Source: Channallabes apus (Eukaryota; Chordata; Actinopteri; Siluriformes; Clariidae). Taken from it: DNA of 64,000 bases. Location: positions 5,916,645 to 5,980,644 of the forward strand of contig CM060126.1 in assembly GCA_030522415.1 (NCBI GenBank). The letters are read 5' to 3'. The notes under the pieces were generated by a model. It was given only the letters and a program-made list of their open reading frames with translations. It made no database searches and had not been told where the DNA came from. A program made the position numbers and the translations under genes. Below, piece after piece: positions 1 to 10,960 of this stretch (position 1 is its first letter; each line of letters starts with the position of its first letter).

Positions 1-1
1 A

Positions 2-658
2 TTTTTTCACACCACTGTATATGATGGCAAGGTGAGGAGTTCAGTGCTGTATCCAGGTGACCGTGTTTTAGTGAGAAATATGACCCCTCGAGGAGGACCT
101 GGAAAACTGCGGAATCACTGGGAAGACACCATCCATACTGTAGTTCGCCAAGTAGGAGAGGATCTCCCTATCTATGAACTGAGGCCTGAACATGGGAAAG
201 GAAAGTCCAGGATTCTACACAGAAATCTCCTTTTACCATGTGATCACCTGCCCCTGGAAACTGAGGTGCATCTACCTGCAAAACCAAAAAGGAAAACTTC
301 AGTGACCGACAAAGTCAGAGAGGTCTCAGAAGATGAGGAGGATGAGGACGATTATTATTTCAGAGGTATGCCATATCAGCCTGTGACTCCGCCACCAGAA
401 CCGGTGAGAGAGATGCCTGAAATTGTACAGAGGGTAATCCCACCTAACCTCAGCACACCCACTGCTGAACCACCCCGGCTGGAGAGCAGTGATGATGACA
501 ACCCTTTGCAAAAGCTGGATCTTCAGGATGGAAGCACACCTCATACTGAGGAGGACCAAGCATCATTGCCCATGTTGAATGTCAGACAGGAAGAGGAGAT
601 TGATATGAGGCCGCAGCAGCCTCAGAGGCTCCGTAGGCCACCAAAGACCCTTAGATAG
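2..658 (+). CDS. Ty3/Gypsy Pol, C-terminal end of integrase (partial)
   Basis: The frame is open from the window edge to a TAG at 656-658. It resembles the region after the integrase catalytic core of Ty3/Gypsy retrotransposons. A segment with PGDRVLVRN, GKLRNHWEDTIH and the closing RILHRNLLLPC matches the GPY/F-like C-terminal subdomain that contacts DNA. An acidic, proline-rich tail of about 130 residues follows, without a chromodomain. No stops or frameshifts are seen in the visible part, so this copy may be fairly young. The RT, RNase H and catalytic integrase domains would lie to the left of the window. The downstream polypurine tract and LTR-like start at 1240 fit the same element. Element class is confident; clade is not resolved. 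Confidence 0.8.
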   Translation, partial: FFHTTVYDGKVRSSVLYPGDRVLVRNMTPRGGPGKLRNHWEDTIHTVVRQVGEDLPIYELRPEHGKGKSRILHRNLLLPCDHLPLETEVHLPAKPKRKTSVTDKVREVSEDEEDEDDYYFRGMPYQPVTPPPEPVREMPEIVQRVIPPNLSTPTAEPPRLESSDDDNPLQKLDLQDGSTPHTEEDQASLPMLNVRQEEEIDMRPQQPQRLRRPPKTLR

Positions 659-1239
659 AGTATGACAAAATTGGAACACCATCTTGCTACAATCTTGCTG
701 CAGTCCCATCTTATGTAAGGCCCCAAGTTTGGATACAACCAGTACAGTCTTGCTACAACCAGCCCCTGTATTTTTATGGTACTTAGACTGAATCCGCTTT
801 GGACGAGTTAGAATACTTGACACTCATCGGCTTACAGTAGAGCCAAATGTTGTTTATTACACAACCACTAACATTTCGCACACATTAATCGCTTAAACTT
901 TGAGTCCTGATAATGTTAGGGAAACTGCACAGTTTTGACACTTTGTTTTAAGGATGCCTGTGCTTGGTTCAGTGCATATTCATATACATGTATAGACCGT
1001 GCACACGTTTTGACATACCTGCAAGTGCTGAACATGCGTGTTTGTAATGACTAAAAACAACTGAATGTACAAAGAGAGTTCCAGTCTGTAAATTAACTGC
1101 AACAATGACTGATGAAGGAATTGAATATAACAAAAGAGTTCCAGCCTGTAACAAGTGTTAGAATATATTTTGTCATATTTGGGCAATGAAGGTCAGAGAT
1201 GAGGATGTTGAGGACAACATCTAATTTTGATGGGGAGAA
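659..1239 (+). other. Gypsy 3' untranslated spacer with polypurine tract
   Basis: No gene is seen between the pol stop and the LTR-like start. The last bases, TGATGGGGAGAA at about 1228-1239, form a purine-rich tract directly before TGTGACAAATG. That is the expected arrangement of a plus-strand primer site before a 3' LTR. Confidence 0.5.
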
Positions 1240-2201
1240 TGTGACAAATGAGACAGTGAGCAGTACAAACCTGAATACAGATACAGTAGGAGAGAAAACC
1301 CTAATGATATTATAGTTATGTTGATGAAACATGTCCTGGTTCTTATTTTGTTATTACTGTTAGTTATAGCAGCTGAGGCATAGTAATTTGTGTTATATTT
1401 TATGTTAGTACCACTTTTACACTTTGTATAGTAAGAGTGGGGTGCAGTTACCAAGTGATTTCAGCAGGGGGTTGTGCAATTTGTTGTGCAGGTATGTTAA
1501 GGGGCACGCGGCCTACTTTCTCCCAGTCATTACACATGTGAACTGAAGAAAGCTGTGTCCGTGCACCTTTTATACAAATACCTCCCTTTTCAGGTATGAG
1601 ACCTTCACAATAACTGCTCATAATTACATGTGTTTTAAGTAACTGTATGAGAACACCCAGGAAACCATTTTTAGAACATTATACCTTATTATTTTAAGTT
1701 TGAAGTGAATTCAATTATGTCAACCACATTAGGCTTGTTATGCTAACCGCATGGTAATACATAGTTGAGGCTGAAGTTGTGTAGCCAATGTTTAACACTG
1801 AGTGAAAGTGCTGTTTGTGTTATATGTGTTAACTAGGAGTCTGATTATAGCAGAAATATTCTGATTTACAGTATCTTTTTGAATTCCTGTCAATCCTATG
1901 TCTCACATCATTAGTTAGATGCAGATTTTGTAGTGTCAGCAGTATTAATGGAATGTGCATTTTTTTTGGACATATGTATGTTTTATTACTGTATTTTAGT
2001 ACTATTTGTACAGTACACTGCTTGTGGCAGTTTAATTTTGTAGTTGGTCAGAGAACTGTGTACATACTGGCATTTGTTCTGCTATTGATTTGCATTTTAC
2101 AAAGTTATGCCGATTAAACCAGTCATTACACACGTGAACTGAAGAAAGCTGTGTCCGTGCACCTTTTATACAAATACCTCCCTTTTCAGGGCCTTTACAC
2201 A
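1240..2201 (+). repeat. Putative 3' LTR of the Gypsy element
   Basis: The segment starts TGTGACAAATG just after the polypurine tract. It could end at TTTACACA (2194-2201), which would give the usual TG...CA termini and about 962 bp. An ATTAAA-type poly(A) hexamer lies near 2112. The right end is uncertain because the partner 5' LTR is outside the window and no target duplication can be tested. The segment contains an internal 72-bp direct duplication, annotated separately. Confidence 0.45.
1523..1594 (+). repeat. 72-bp direct repeat, copy 1 (copy 2 at 2119-2190)
   Basis: This 72-bp stretch beginning CCAGTCATTACACA recurs at 2119-2190 with a single visible mismatch (ATGTG versus ACGTG). The copies are 596 bp apart, inside the putative LTR. 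They could be a local duplication within the LTR or the ends of two partially overlapping LTRs. Confidence 0.85.
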
Positions 2202-2717
2202 AACGCTTCTGTTAATGCTCTTATGTGAGTTGTTTCGGTACCAGGTGAGATTTTTGCTCGCACCACAGTGCGACTTCAGACAACTTCAGACTGTGGAAAT
2301 ATCATGATAGCTTTTATATTTAATCTGAAATTTGGTATTAAATCTAGAGTGTGACCAGCCTCATGAATGGGCCCTGCTAGGCATTGATTTACTCCTACAA
2401 AGTCCAGAATGGACATAAATGCCAACACAAAGTCTTTCCTTCTAATTCTAGTTTTTGCTGTTTTGGTCGAGTTTAAGGTAAAATCTTCCCACACTTAGGA
2501 GATTTTTGCTTGTGATGGTGTTTGCCATCATGCTATTATTCATTTCACTCCGGTAAGCCGAACACCTACATGTCAAAGCATTCACTGATTGCGTGACAAT
2601 CAAGTTTGATGATGTCATGAACGTGCTGTGTACCACATACTTTAAAAGGATTAGGGCTTGTACTTGAGCCCTAACTTTTTGTAATAGTGAGTTCCAGTTC
2701 TCCCTTCCTGGAACATG

Positions 2718-2746
2718 TCTCTCTCTCTCTCTCTCACACACACACA
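2718..2746. repeat. (CT)n(CA)n microsatellite
   Basis: A compound dinucleotide run, CT repeats followed by CA repeats. The flanking bases 2202-3460 hold no gene or mobile element that I can recognise. Confidence 0.95.
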
Positions 2747-3468
2747 ATTCAGTGGACAGGAGTGAAAAAATATAAAGGGCACCTGATACATTGAATTGGA
2801 ATATTTAAAAAAAATAAAGTGAAAAATACTAAAGTGCAGATACACTATATGTGAAAACTTTGAATTTGAGGCTGGAAGCAGTGAGTATGAAGACGTTTGG
2901 TGTCAATCCCCCCCACCACCACCACCCCCTGCTCTTTATGATAAGGAAGTAATGAGACACATTCTCCCTGATAAGCAGAAGGTTAGCCCACATCCTGTGC
3001 TGTGAAACTGATTCCACAGAATTCTAAATGTTTGCCTATGACTTCCTGCCACATTTGTCTTAGGACTGGAAAGTTTAACAAGCTATTGTATTTAAGGTGT
3101 AGCCACTTTACAGACACGTAACCGGTGCGTCTAGCTGTGGCGGCTCGTGCACGTCTTTGCATGACGTTGCACTCGAATGCCGGCATGTTGCTCTGCCACC
3201 TGTGAAATTTCTGGGGTGGATGGAATAACCTTTCTTCCCAGCAGCATTCTGTTTGTGCAGGTCAAACAGCTGTGTTTAGTCCGACTCCCCTTGTTCCATG
3301 AGTTCTAGCACATCGATCGGCTGTAGGCAGTCTGCCCGTCTTGGCGCCCTGAGCTTGAACAGGTGCAGTTAGTCTTCCATTTTACACTGTGGCCTCCAAT
3401 AGATGGGTTGGCTGTGCTCACGGCAGTTGACAGGGCGACACTCTGCCCTTGCGGATATGGTATTGGAA

Positions 3469-3545
3469 ATTGTATTTTCCCTTTCATTGTGACAAAGTAA
3501 AAGAGGAAGCCTTTTACTTTGTCAGAATGAAAGGGAAAATACAAT
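3469..3545. repeat. Perfect-type hairpin, 35-bp arms
   Basis: Bases 3469-3503 are the reverse complement of 3511-3545 with one mismatch, separated by a 7-base loop. The arms contain ATTGTATTTTCCCTTTCATT and its complement. No transposon termini are recognised around it. Confidence 0.9.
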
Positions 3546-3689
3546 TCATAACTGGCCCCGAATACTGGATTTTCCCAACATGGACTTTCGATTTTCATGT
3601 TCATGTAATGATATTACAGTTTTACTCCTTTGTCAGAATGTGTACTCGATAGTACAAATATTATGTGTTATATGAGATAGCAAATTAGT

Positions 3690-3945
3690 GCATGAAACAG
3701 GAAAATAACATTCGAGTAAATAAAATTGGTATTGGTGTTAATCCATGATTGATATGATGATGACAGTTGGATTCAAGCCTTGATTTAAAATGAATGGGGA
3801 TCTGGGATTTTAGTATCTGGAAAATACTTTGTTGCATGATCAAGGTTTGATACGTCAGAGTTTGCTTACTGTTGGTCCATTGATTAAGTAATAAAGGAAA
3901 GTAAGATGCCATTTAAAATTTTAATATTAGGCTGCAAAGAAGGTA
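3690..3945 (-). pseudogene. Dead copy of the CLCA terminal exon
   Basis: Read on the minus strand, this segment aligns with the two CLCA 3' exons elsewhere in the window. It carries a degenerate NGT...SNLDHATKY block like the exon at 37757-38011. It continues directly into a DPHSF...NQGLNP-like block matching the start of the membrane-anchor part of the exon at 23605-23984. In-frame stops interrupt it, and the transmembrane part is eroded. It appears to preserve the undeleted ancestral form of the terminal exon. It is about 20 kb downstream of the live exon, so it marks either an older tandem gene copy or a segmental duplication. The homology is read by eye over roughly 150 bases and is convincing; the exact limits are not. 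Confidence 0.7.
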
Positions 3946-3959
3946 TTACATTTATTAAA

Positions 3960-4960
3960 GAAACACATATGAAAACATATATGAAGTTGTGTTAAGCAAA
4001 AAAGTCTTATATACACACTGCCTAGCCCCCCAAAAAAGTAATTGGTCGGTTCCCTTTTTACACTGGAAACGAGTCAGTCTGGACTCATCGAATCACATAA
4101 CCTTTTTCTGTTCTATTTCTATATAGTCCAAGCTTTGTTACCAAACAAATTGAGGCCCTTTTTTTATTAGTCTTACTAACAAGTGGTTTTCTTGTGGCCA
4201 AGCAGCTGTTCAGTCCCAGTCCAGTGTGTTCACGTATGGAAATGCTCTTGCTTTCACTGTTAAACATATCTATGGTTTTTACCATGCAACAAACACTTTA
4301 AGTGATCTCCATTCATCATTTTTCCCAGCCACATTTCTTCCACAAAGTTTATGGTTCAGCAAAGTTCTTCCAGGTTTTAATAATGTATTAAAGTGTTCTA
4401 TTGGTGAAGGGTTTTTTTGTCCAGACAGTACATATTCATTCATTCATTCATTCATTCATTCATCTTCTATACCGCTTAATCCTGTGTTCAGGGTCGCGGG
4501 GGGCCTGGAGCCTATCCCAGGAGGCTTTCGGGCACAAGGCAGGGTACACCCTGGACAGGGTGCCAATCCATCGCAGGGCACACACACGCACACATTCACC
4601 CATCCATTCACACACTACAGGCAATTTGGGAACGCCATTTAGCCTAACCTGCATGTCTTTGGACTGTGGGAGGAAACCGGAGAACCCGGAGGAAACCCAC
4701 CAAGCACGGGGAGAACATGCAAACTCCATGCACACAGAGACAGGAATTGAGCCTGGCCGGGTAATCGAACCCAGACCCTGGAGATGCAAGGCGACAGTGC
4801 TAACCACTACACCACCGTGCTGCCTGACAGTACATATATTAAGTAAAATTATATTGTTTTGTTTTATAAAAAGTGACTTTTTTTGAGCAGAGAATATTAA
4901 CCCTATCAAAAGAAATTGCATAATCAAGATGTGAGGGGTATCAAAGATTTATATCAGAAA
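3960..4960 (-). mobile_element. Degenerate Tc1-like transposon relic (host of the V-SINE)
   Basis: The left part begins near a Tc1-type end (CACTGCCTAGCCCCCCAAAA). On the minus strand it contains decayed transposase-like text around VIR..QTDSF (4080-4110), which resembles the region around the first catalytic Asp. Multiple stops are present and no intact ORF remains. The V-SINE at 4436-4825 splits it. Family assignment is tentative. Confidence 0.4.
4436..4825 (-). mobile_element. V-SINE-type retroposon
   Basis: On the minus strand the element starts with a tRNA-like head. It has an A-box-like TGGTGTAGTGG and a B-box GGTTCGATTAC. The conserved V-SINE core follows (GTTTGCATGTTCTCCCCGTG and the GGTTTCCTCCCACAGTCC region), and it ends in a (TGAA)n tail, seen on the plus strand as ATTC repeats. 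A 12-bp target duplication, GACAGTACATAT, flanks it at 4424-4435 and 4826-4837. The duplication and complete head-to-tail structure show retroposition by a LINE machinery. It is inserted in a Tc1 relic. Open frames across it are non-coding. Confidence 0.88.
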
Positions 4961-4983
4961 TACTATGTACTGTGTTTTTAGCA

Positions 4984-5075
4984 CATTTTAAATCAAATTC
5001 AAATTTTATTTGTCACATACACAGTCACCACAGTACGATATGCAGTGAAATGCTTAGACAACTGCTCGTGACCTT
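4984..5075 (+). repeat. Interspersed repeat fragment
   Basis: The stretch around TTTATTTGTCACATACACAG and TATGCAGTGAAATGCTTAGA resembles a repeat that is very common in teleost sequences. I know its wording but cannot assign its class. Downstream, 5076-5786 is AT-rich with no recognised gene. Confidence 0.5.
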
Positions 5076-5786
5076 AAAATAAAAGACTATGAATTGGAAT
5101 AGGAAATAAATATGAAAAATAAAATGGAGGGTAAATTTAATTAGGAAAGAATAAAATTAAAATATAAAAATTAAAGTTAAGATAAAATAACTGTACAGCA
5201 ATACACAATATAGAAAATAGAAAATGTGAAGAATATATGAACAATAAGAGCAGCTGTACGAGTAGGAAAAGAATGGTAATGTCCAGGGTTGTGCAATCCA
5301 CGTTTAACTAAGTTAAGTATCAAATCAAGTTCACCTGTGTTTCTCTCGTGTGTCACTATTTATTCTAGTCGAACCCGTAGCACCCTGTCTGTTCACTGTT
5401 GTGCACCCTCCTGTGTTGTCCATTTATGTGTCTCTCTCTCTCTCACCCAGGACTGAGTGGTATCTGCAGGTGAGGCGGGATTCAAGCCTTCTCTAAGGCC
5501 AGGCTGGGACTGATTACATAGCAACCCTCCTTTCGTCTCAAGTTCACGGACAAGTACAAAGTTCTTATTCTTTTATGTTGTTGTTGTTTAGTTGGCCCGC
5601 CTGCAGACCCCGGCCTGGAGTAGTACGATACCTTCAGCTGAATTCTTAGTTTTTTCAGGGACTAATTTATCTTCCAAAAAATAAACAAAGAACTTTATTT
5701 CATCCTAACCTGCATCTGCATTCTCTGTATTTATGGAAGCCATGACACCTTGTGGATCAATGTTGATCTCATCAAGATTCCTGCCT

Positions 5787-7792
5787 TTAAACTCGGACAA
5801 GGGTCATGAGGACTTTACTTATCTTCGCCAGCTGCAACATCCCTTCAGGCAGCCTGCAATACTGACTATGTACTCTGATATCATGCCCAAGAAAGTCTGC
5901 AAGGTCATCCATTTCATTGTCCTTCAGATTGAGAACCTTAGACATTGTGGCCATGTGTTTTCTCAACTTGGTGGAGATTAATGCTTCTGGATGCTCTGCC
6001 CCACAGTTTAGAGCAATCTGCCTAATGACATCTGATCCTCTGAAGTGACTAAGCGCTTGGGAGGCCAAACATGAATGGATTCTCATCCAGCACATCACAG
6101 TTATGGCGACATTTGACAAGTAACTCCATTGATGCCAGCATATCAGGTGTAAGGAGAATAGGGACCTTTCTTCCACATTTGCCTTTTATTTCTATTCACT
6201 GGAAGTGCTTACAAAGCTTCTTCTCGAGGTCAGATAAAGCAAGCTCAACATCTGGATGAGTTGACGAGGTGTCTCTCAATGTAAAAGCATTGATCGACAT
6301 CTTGGATACCTCTCCTTCTCTTCTACGGTTAAAGAGTATCACGTCACAAAGTGTGATTTTAGCAAGTTCTGCCCAGTTCTTCTTACTTGGCTCTTCTCTA
6401 AGTTTTGTTTGGCACTCCAGGCTTTGTATTCTCAGGTGCTGGTGCATCTTCTTTACAACTTCAGCAAAAGGAAGTAGTTGGGGAGCATTCCATTTTGCCT
6501 CACTCAAATTCTTGAGGGCCTTAGATGACACACACTCCATTTAGTGTCACAGATTTGCTTGAACATGTGCACATTGTGAATGGCACTCTCATCACCACAG
6601 ATCATTGCTTCACATTCTATAACATCAGCTATTTTCTTGAGGTTGTAGCCTAACTTCAGAGCCAAAGATGGTGTTTTGTATGTGTTCGTTTCTTCATTCA
6701 AGCCAGCCACAATTTTCACAGCTTCAAACACATGAGGGTAATTAGCTGGTACAAAGAAATCAGATAGTGTCCAACATTTTTCTTTCCTTGGAGCACTAGT
6801 CGCCCAGTCTCTCGCAACTTGTCTGATATTGTCTGATATATTTATGTTTCGTGACATCATGTCCATGTTTATTGAGAGATGCTCCCCTAATTTTAATATG
6901 TATTTTTCTTTGCGGACAACATTTGTTACCTCATCATCATGCATGCATTGTAGCAGTTTCCAAAACTGTGCATTCACACTGTCTGGAACTGGCTCAGCAT
7001 ATCTACATAGAGCCTGGACTCTGGACATTCCTGGCTTTAAATCTTTAACTTTCCTGCTGAGCTGACATATTTGCATGTGCCTCCATAGTGATCTCCTCTT
7101 GTGGTAAGCTTCGCAGTTTATACAATGCAAGTAATCGCTGGCTCTTACAGGTGCATTAGCTTGTTGATGAGGTATTACCTGTCCTTTTCCTTCTTTAAGC
7201 ACCTGACTATTATGAGCACGATTCCCTCGATTTCTCAATAAATCCAACTGTATTTTTCGCTCTTTAGACCCGACCGGACATGCACCTGCTTTAGACACTT
7301 CTGACTTATCTTTATGTATTGATTCCAAATGGCGTGCCATTTTGCTAAAAGGCTTAGAGCAAAACACACAGTAGAACCTTTTGTTGTACAGTCTTCCGCC
7401 ATGGTCTTTAAAGAAGAAAGTCATCACCGTCACATCAGAACTATCGGTTGAAGAGGTGTCTCTGGTGTCACCTGGGGAGGTGAAGACGAGTCTCTGTTGT
7501 TATTAGCATCAGGTGAAGACGAGTCTCTGTTGTTATTAGCATCAGGTGAAGACAAGTCTCTGTTCTCAGTCAGCAAACTGGAATGTGTCGTACACTTTCT
7601 CTTGAGCATTTTAGAAGCAGCTAAAAAAAATTTCCGTACCTTTTGTTTCTTCTGCCGTTTTATATTTTCTGCTAAACTGTCACTTTCATTTGAATCCTCA
7701 CTTGCTGTTTCTTCAACTGATGGAATATATTCATCCTCACTGACCTCAGAACTTGATGGTAACTGAGATCGTTCTTTTGTGGATCCAAGCAT
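5787..7792 (-). pseudogene. Crypton-like tyrosine recombinase transposase, decayed
   Basis: Joined minus-strand frames describe one protein of about 650 residues. First comes a Ser/Asp-rich acidic segment with three copies of an 11-residue SPDANNN-type repeat. Two C2H2-like fingers follow (FYCVFCSKPFSKMARHLESIH and YLHCINC...RHMQIC), then a core-binding-like helical region. The C-terminal tyrosine-recombinase domain has box I (ILFNRRREGEVSKM, about 6300-6340), box II (LRKHMATMSKVLNL, about 5930-5975) and an LGH box (5880-5890). This fits Crypton-type elements, which transpose with a tyrosine recombinase and no reverse transcriptase. Lesions seen are frameshifts near 7450, 6530 and 6050 and a TGA near 6190. 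At the position expected for the nucleophile, about nine residues after LGH, the codon reads Cys (5856-5858); a Tyr lies one residue before it. The element ends were not identified. Confidence 0.7.
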
Positions 7793-7996
7793 TGATCTGT
7801 TTAGCTAAAAAAAGAGTTAAGTTGTGATTACAGATGTCGCCTTTAAGACTGCGCGTGTTTTCCCGCGAGAGGCCGCAATTTAGCGCGCGGCGTGCCACGA
7901 CTTGCCGGAGGCAACAGTCAGGAATTTAAAATAAATCCGTTGTGCTTCACTGAATATCAGCCAGATGGCGCATGGAAGGACTTTATCTAAAAGCCG

Positions 7997-8290
7997 GACC
8001 AAGTACAAATGAATTGTGTATAAGGTTAACCGTTAACCTAAAACAATATTGTTTCCAATGCTGTAGCAAACATGAATTTTATTTTGTTTTACAACAGATA
8101 TTTCATAATGAACATGTGTATATGTGCTTCATGTTATTTTCATAATGATGAAATGAGATGCCCAAATTCGTGCTTTAAAAGTTTCTTATATAGTTTTTGT
8201 AATGTCTTAACAGGTACAAAATAATGAAAGACATGGCCATGCCGCGGTTTAAATGGTCTTGAAATTAATTTAATTTCCTGATAGTAGGCT
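7997..8290 (+). repeat. Unassigned ~300-bp interspersed repeat, copy 1
   Basis: This segment recurs in inverse orientation at about 63074-63380. It shares GAATTGTGTATAA, the TTGTTTCCAATGCTG block and AAATGGTCTTGAAATTAATT. Its right half (from about 8216) continues to 8400 and recurs in direct orientation at 9888-10065. No ORF is seen. Confidence 0.8.
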
Positions 8291-8493
8291 ATCTGATAGT
8301 GTTAACTATGCAAATGTCCTGATTCGTCAATATGCCAACATGTCTTATTTAAAACGTAAAAATGTGTCAACATCATCAGAAGACATGAATTAACAATGTG
8401 TATGTGCATATATTATATTAGTGTGTGCGTGTCTCATATGTAACATTCATATAAAATGCAATTCATGATAAGTGCATGTTAAAGTATTTGTGG

Positions 8494-8496
<3 letters not shown>

Positions 8497-8532
<36 letters not shown>
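8497..8532. repeat. (TATG)n microsatellite
   Basis: About nine TATG units. A G+C-rich block follows (8533-8650, beginning AACGGCGCGGCTCGCG), which I could not identify; it ends at the solo LTR. Confidence 0.95.
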
Positions 8533-8533
<1 letters not shown>

Positions 8534-8830
8534 CGGCGCGGCTCGCGCAAGGGGCGAAGCCGCGCATAAACTGTTCAGAACGGGCCGGGTCGTGATACCG
8601 CGACACTCTGTGTGATCATTCGGTCGCACCAGTAAAAGGTGTCAGTGCCAAAGACAAAGCGCGCTGGAGAAGACACAAGCAAAGCCCAAGCCTCTGTCTG
8701 TCTAAGAGAGAGAGTGAAGGAGAGCGACACGCATCAGTTTAGCGTGCGCTCTCGGGTTAAAGTGCACAAAGCACAAACTCTACTCTCTCTTCCTATAAAT
8801 CCTCAGTAAAGCCATAAGTCCCAAGAGCAT

Positions 8831-9773
8831 TGTCACGTTCTGCTGGATGTTGGACTGTGGGCAAGGTGTTGAGGCATAGACGCAGGGGGGATGCAGTGAA
8901 AGTCTTTTAATAATAAACCAAACAAGCAAAACAAAAAGGAAGTTGGCTTAAACTTTGGAGCATAATATAAACAAAACTCAAACACTTAGTCATCAGACTA
9001 GGGATTGCACAACTAATATACAATACAGACATGGGGATACAAACTGGACGAGACAAGACACACTAAACAGACTAGCGGACTAAACACAAGGGACTACACA
9101 TGCAAGGGATAAACACACACACAAGACAGGCTTGGCTAGGCCTACTAGCTGTACTGCACATTAGCTGCTAAGCTAGCTAGTAACTAATCAGACTAATGGC
9201 TAAACAGGCTAGTAGCCTGAGACCCAAGGGATGAACAGACAAGGTACACAGCAGACTAGGTATGAAACAGACTAAGGACTCTAAAGGTTAGTGGCTAAAG
9301 ATGTTAGTACCTAAACAGACTAAGAGCTAATCAGACGGTGAGACTAGACAGACTAAAATCTAAACATGTTAGTATCACCCTCATTAGTATTTAAACAGAC
9401 TAATAACTAAACATACAATGGGGGTTACTTACACAAAAGGCTAATTCTCCTAGAGGCTAATCCTGCTAGGAGACACAAAGACAAGGACATCTTAATATAA
9501 ACAAACTTAACTTAAAGTGCTCCTGAAACCAAAAGGCCAACCATACTGTTAAACAATCTAAAACAGAACAAAAAACCCCCCACAGAACAGAAATTATATT
9601 ACTTTAATGCTCGACCCAGCTTCCCAGAACAAACAGGTATTTATGCTTAAACTAATTGCTTCCTCGGTTCAGCTGGGCATCCGCGTCAGCTGACCGAGGT
9701 GCCTTCTGGGAAACTGGGTCTACAACAAAAACTACAAACTATAAACACTGTCCTCTAGTGGGCAACCCTCACA
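8831..9773 (-). repeat. Solo LTR of an LTR retrotransposon, 943 bp
   Basis: On the minus strand it begins TGTGAGGGTTGCCC and ends AACGTGACA, giving TG...CA ends. The 5-bp target duplication AGCAT flanks it at 8826-8830 and 9774-9778. No internal coding region remains, as expected after recombination between two LTRs. The middle (about 8950-9420) is a degenerate array of CTAAACAGACTA-like units. Its terminal blocks (GTTTCCCAGAA, AGTTTGTAGTTT, CGTGACA) are shared with the LTR at 27195-27569, so the two belong to related families. Confidence 0.85.
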
Positions 9774-9887
9774 AGCATCTTTAGTTTTTTGTTTTAGTTT
9801 CCAGAATCCCGTCCGTTCTCGCATAGACGGCAGAGCTCTGGTTTTGTGTTTTCAGTTTTCTTTTGAAAAAAGATTCATTACAAAACA

Positions 9888-10065
9888 ATGAAAGACATGA
9901 CAATGCCTCGGTTTAAATGGTCTTGAAATTAATTTAATTTCCTGATAGTTGGCTATTTGATAGTGTTAACTATGCGAATGTCCTGGTTCGTGAATATGCC
10001 AACATATATTATTTAAAACGAACAAAATGTGTCGCCATCATCCGAAGACATGAATGAACAATATA
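9888..10065 (+). repeat. Second copy of the 8216-8400 repeat
   Basis: About 170 bases match 8216-8400 in direct orientation, including AATGAAAGACATG and GGTTTAAATGGTCTTGAAAT. The two copies bracket the solo LTR and its unidentified flanks. A (TG)n run follows at about 10072-10099. Confidence 0.85.
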
Positions 10066-10070
10066 TATTG

Positions 10071-10099
<29 letters not shown>

Positions 10100-10102
<3 letters not shown>

Positions 10103-10960
10103 GGCCGTGCAGAGACGTTTAAAGGGGCGGGTGCTCAAAGTTAAAACAGATACAGTAGAACATGCTGAATAACAACAACTCACATTCATAACGAATATAA
10201 TATGGAATTGCATCATACTGTATGACTGTCATCAGGTCGGGACAATGCAAAGCAAATGTAGCCTATATTTTACCTGATGGCGTACAATGTTGCTGTTGAT
10301 TATTATATTATTAGTAATAATTTTTAAAAATCTATACACATGAAACACACAAACATGCACATGCAGTGCTTATTAAATGTTTAAACTGTAGAGATACAAT
10401 AATTTTACTGCTGTAAAATCAGCATTTTATCTAATTTGAAATATAAACCTAATATTATGTTACTTAATATATTTTCTTTAAAAACAGTGTTTTTTTTATA
10501 TCATATATAATAATCCATAATTATGTGGATATCCATATTAGATGGTTTTTAGTGAAATAAACTGTAACTTACTTTAAAACTAAACATGTTCCCTAAAACG
10601 GTGGACACAGAGCTACAGACCCCCCTGTAACCCCCTTACCCAGTTAGCTAGCAGTTAATGACCACCACTACTTGTGCAGTTCATAAAAGGACAGGTAATG
10701 TTTGTCGCGCTGTTGCACAAACAGCACGCTCATTTATTTCAATTCATTTGTTGTTATAGACTATATTGTGCGCTGTACACCCTATTTACTGTTTTGTTAC
10801 AGTTTGCACATTCCAGTTAATTTGCCTGCTTCTCCTCCAGCTCCGCACCGCTCAGCCTGCAGAAAATGCGCGTACACTTTGCGTGCTCGTACCCGGCTCG
10901 TAACGAGCGCGCTCTGCCCTCAAGGGCGAGCATTGGTTAATGGCAGGCATGTGACTGATG
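10100..10960. other. No recognised gene
   Basis: The stretch is AT-rich with a GTGCAGAGACG-like motif near 10110 that recurs in the inverted repeats at 11 kb. Short open frames here have no recognisable domains. Confidence 0.5.

Noticed and set aside
4226..4927. Open frames of 138-161 residues on both strands
   Set aside because: They lie across a V-SINE with tRNA-like head, (ATTC)n tail and target duplication; there is no coding signature.
8950..9420. CRISPR-like or satellite array of CTAAACAGACTA units
   Set aside because: Units are degenerate and irregularly spaced, and lie inside a eukaryotic solo LTR with TG...CA ends and target duplication.
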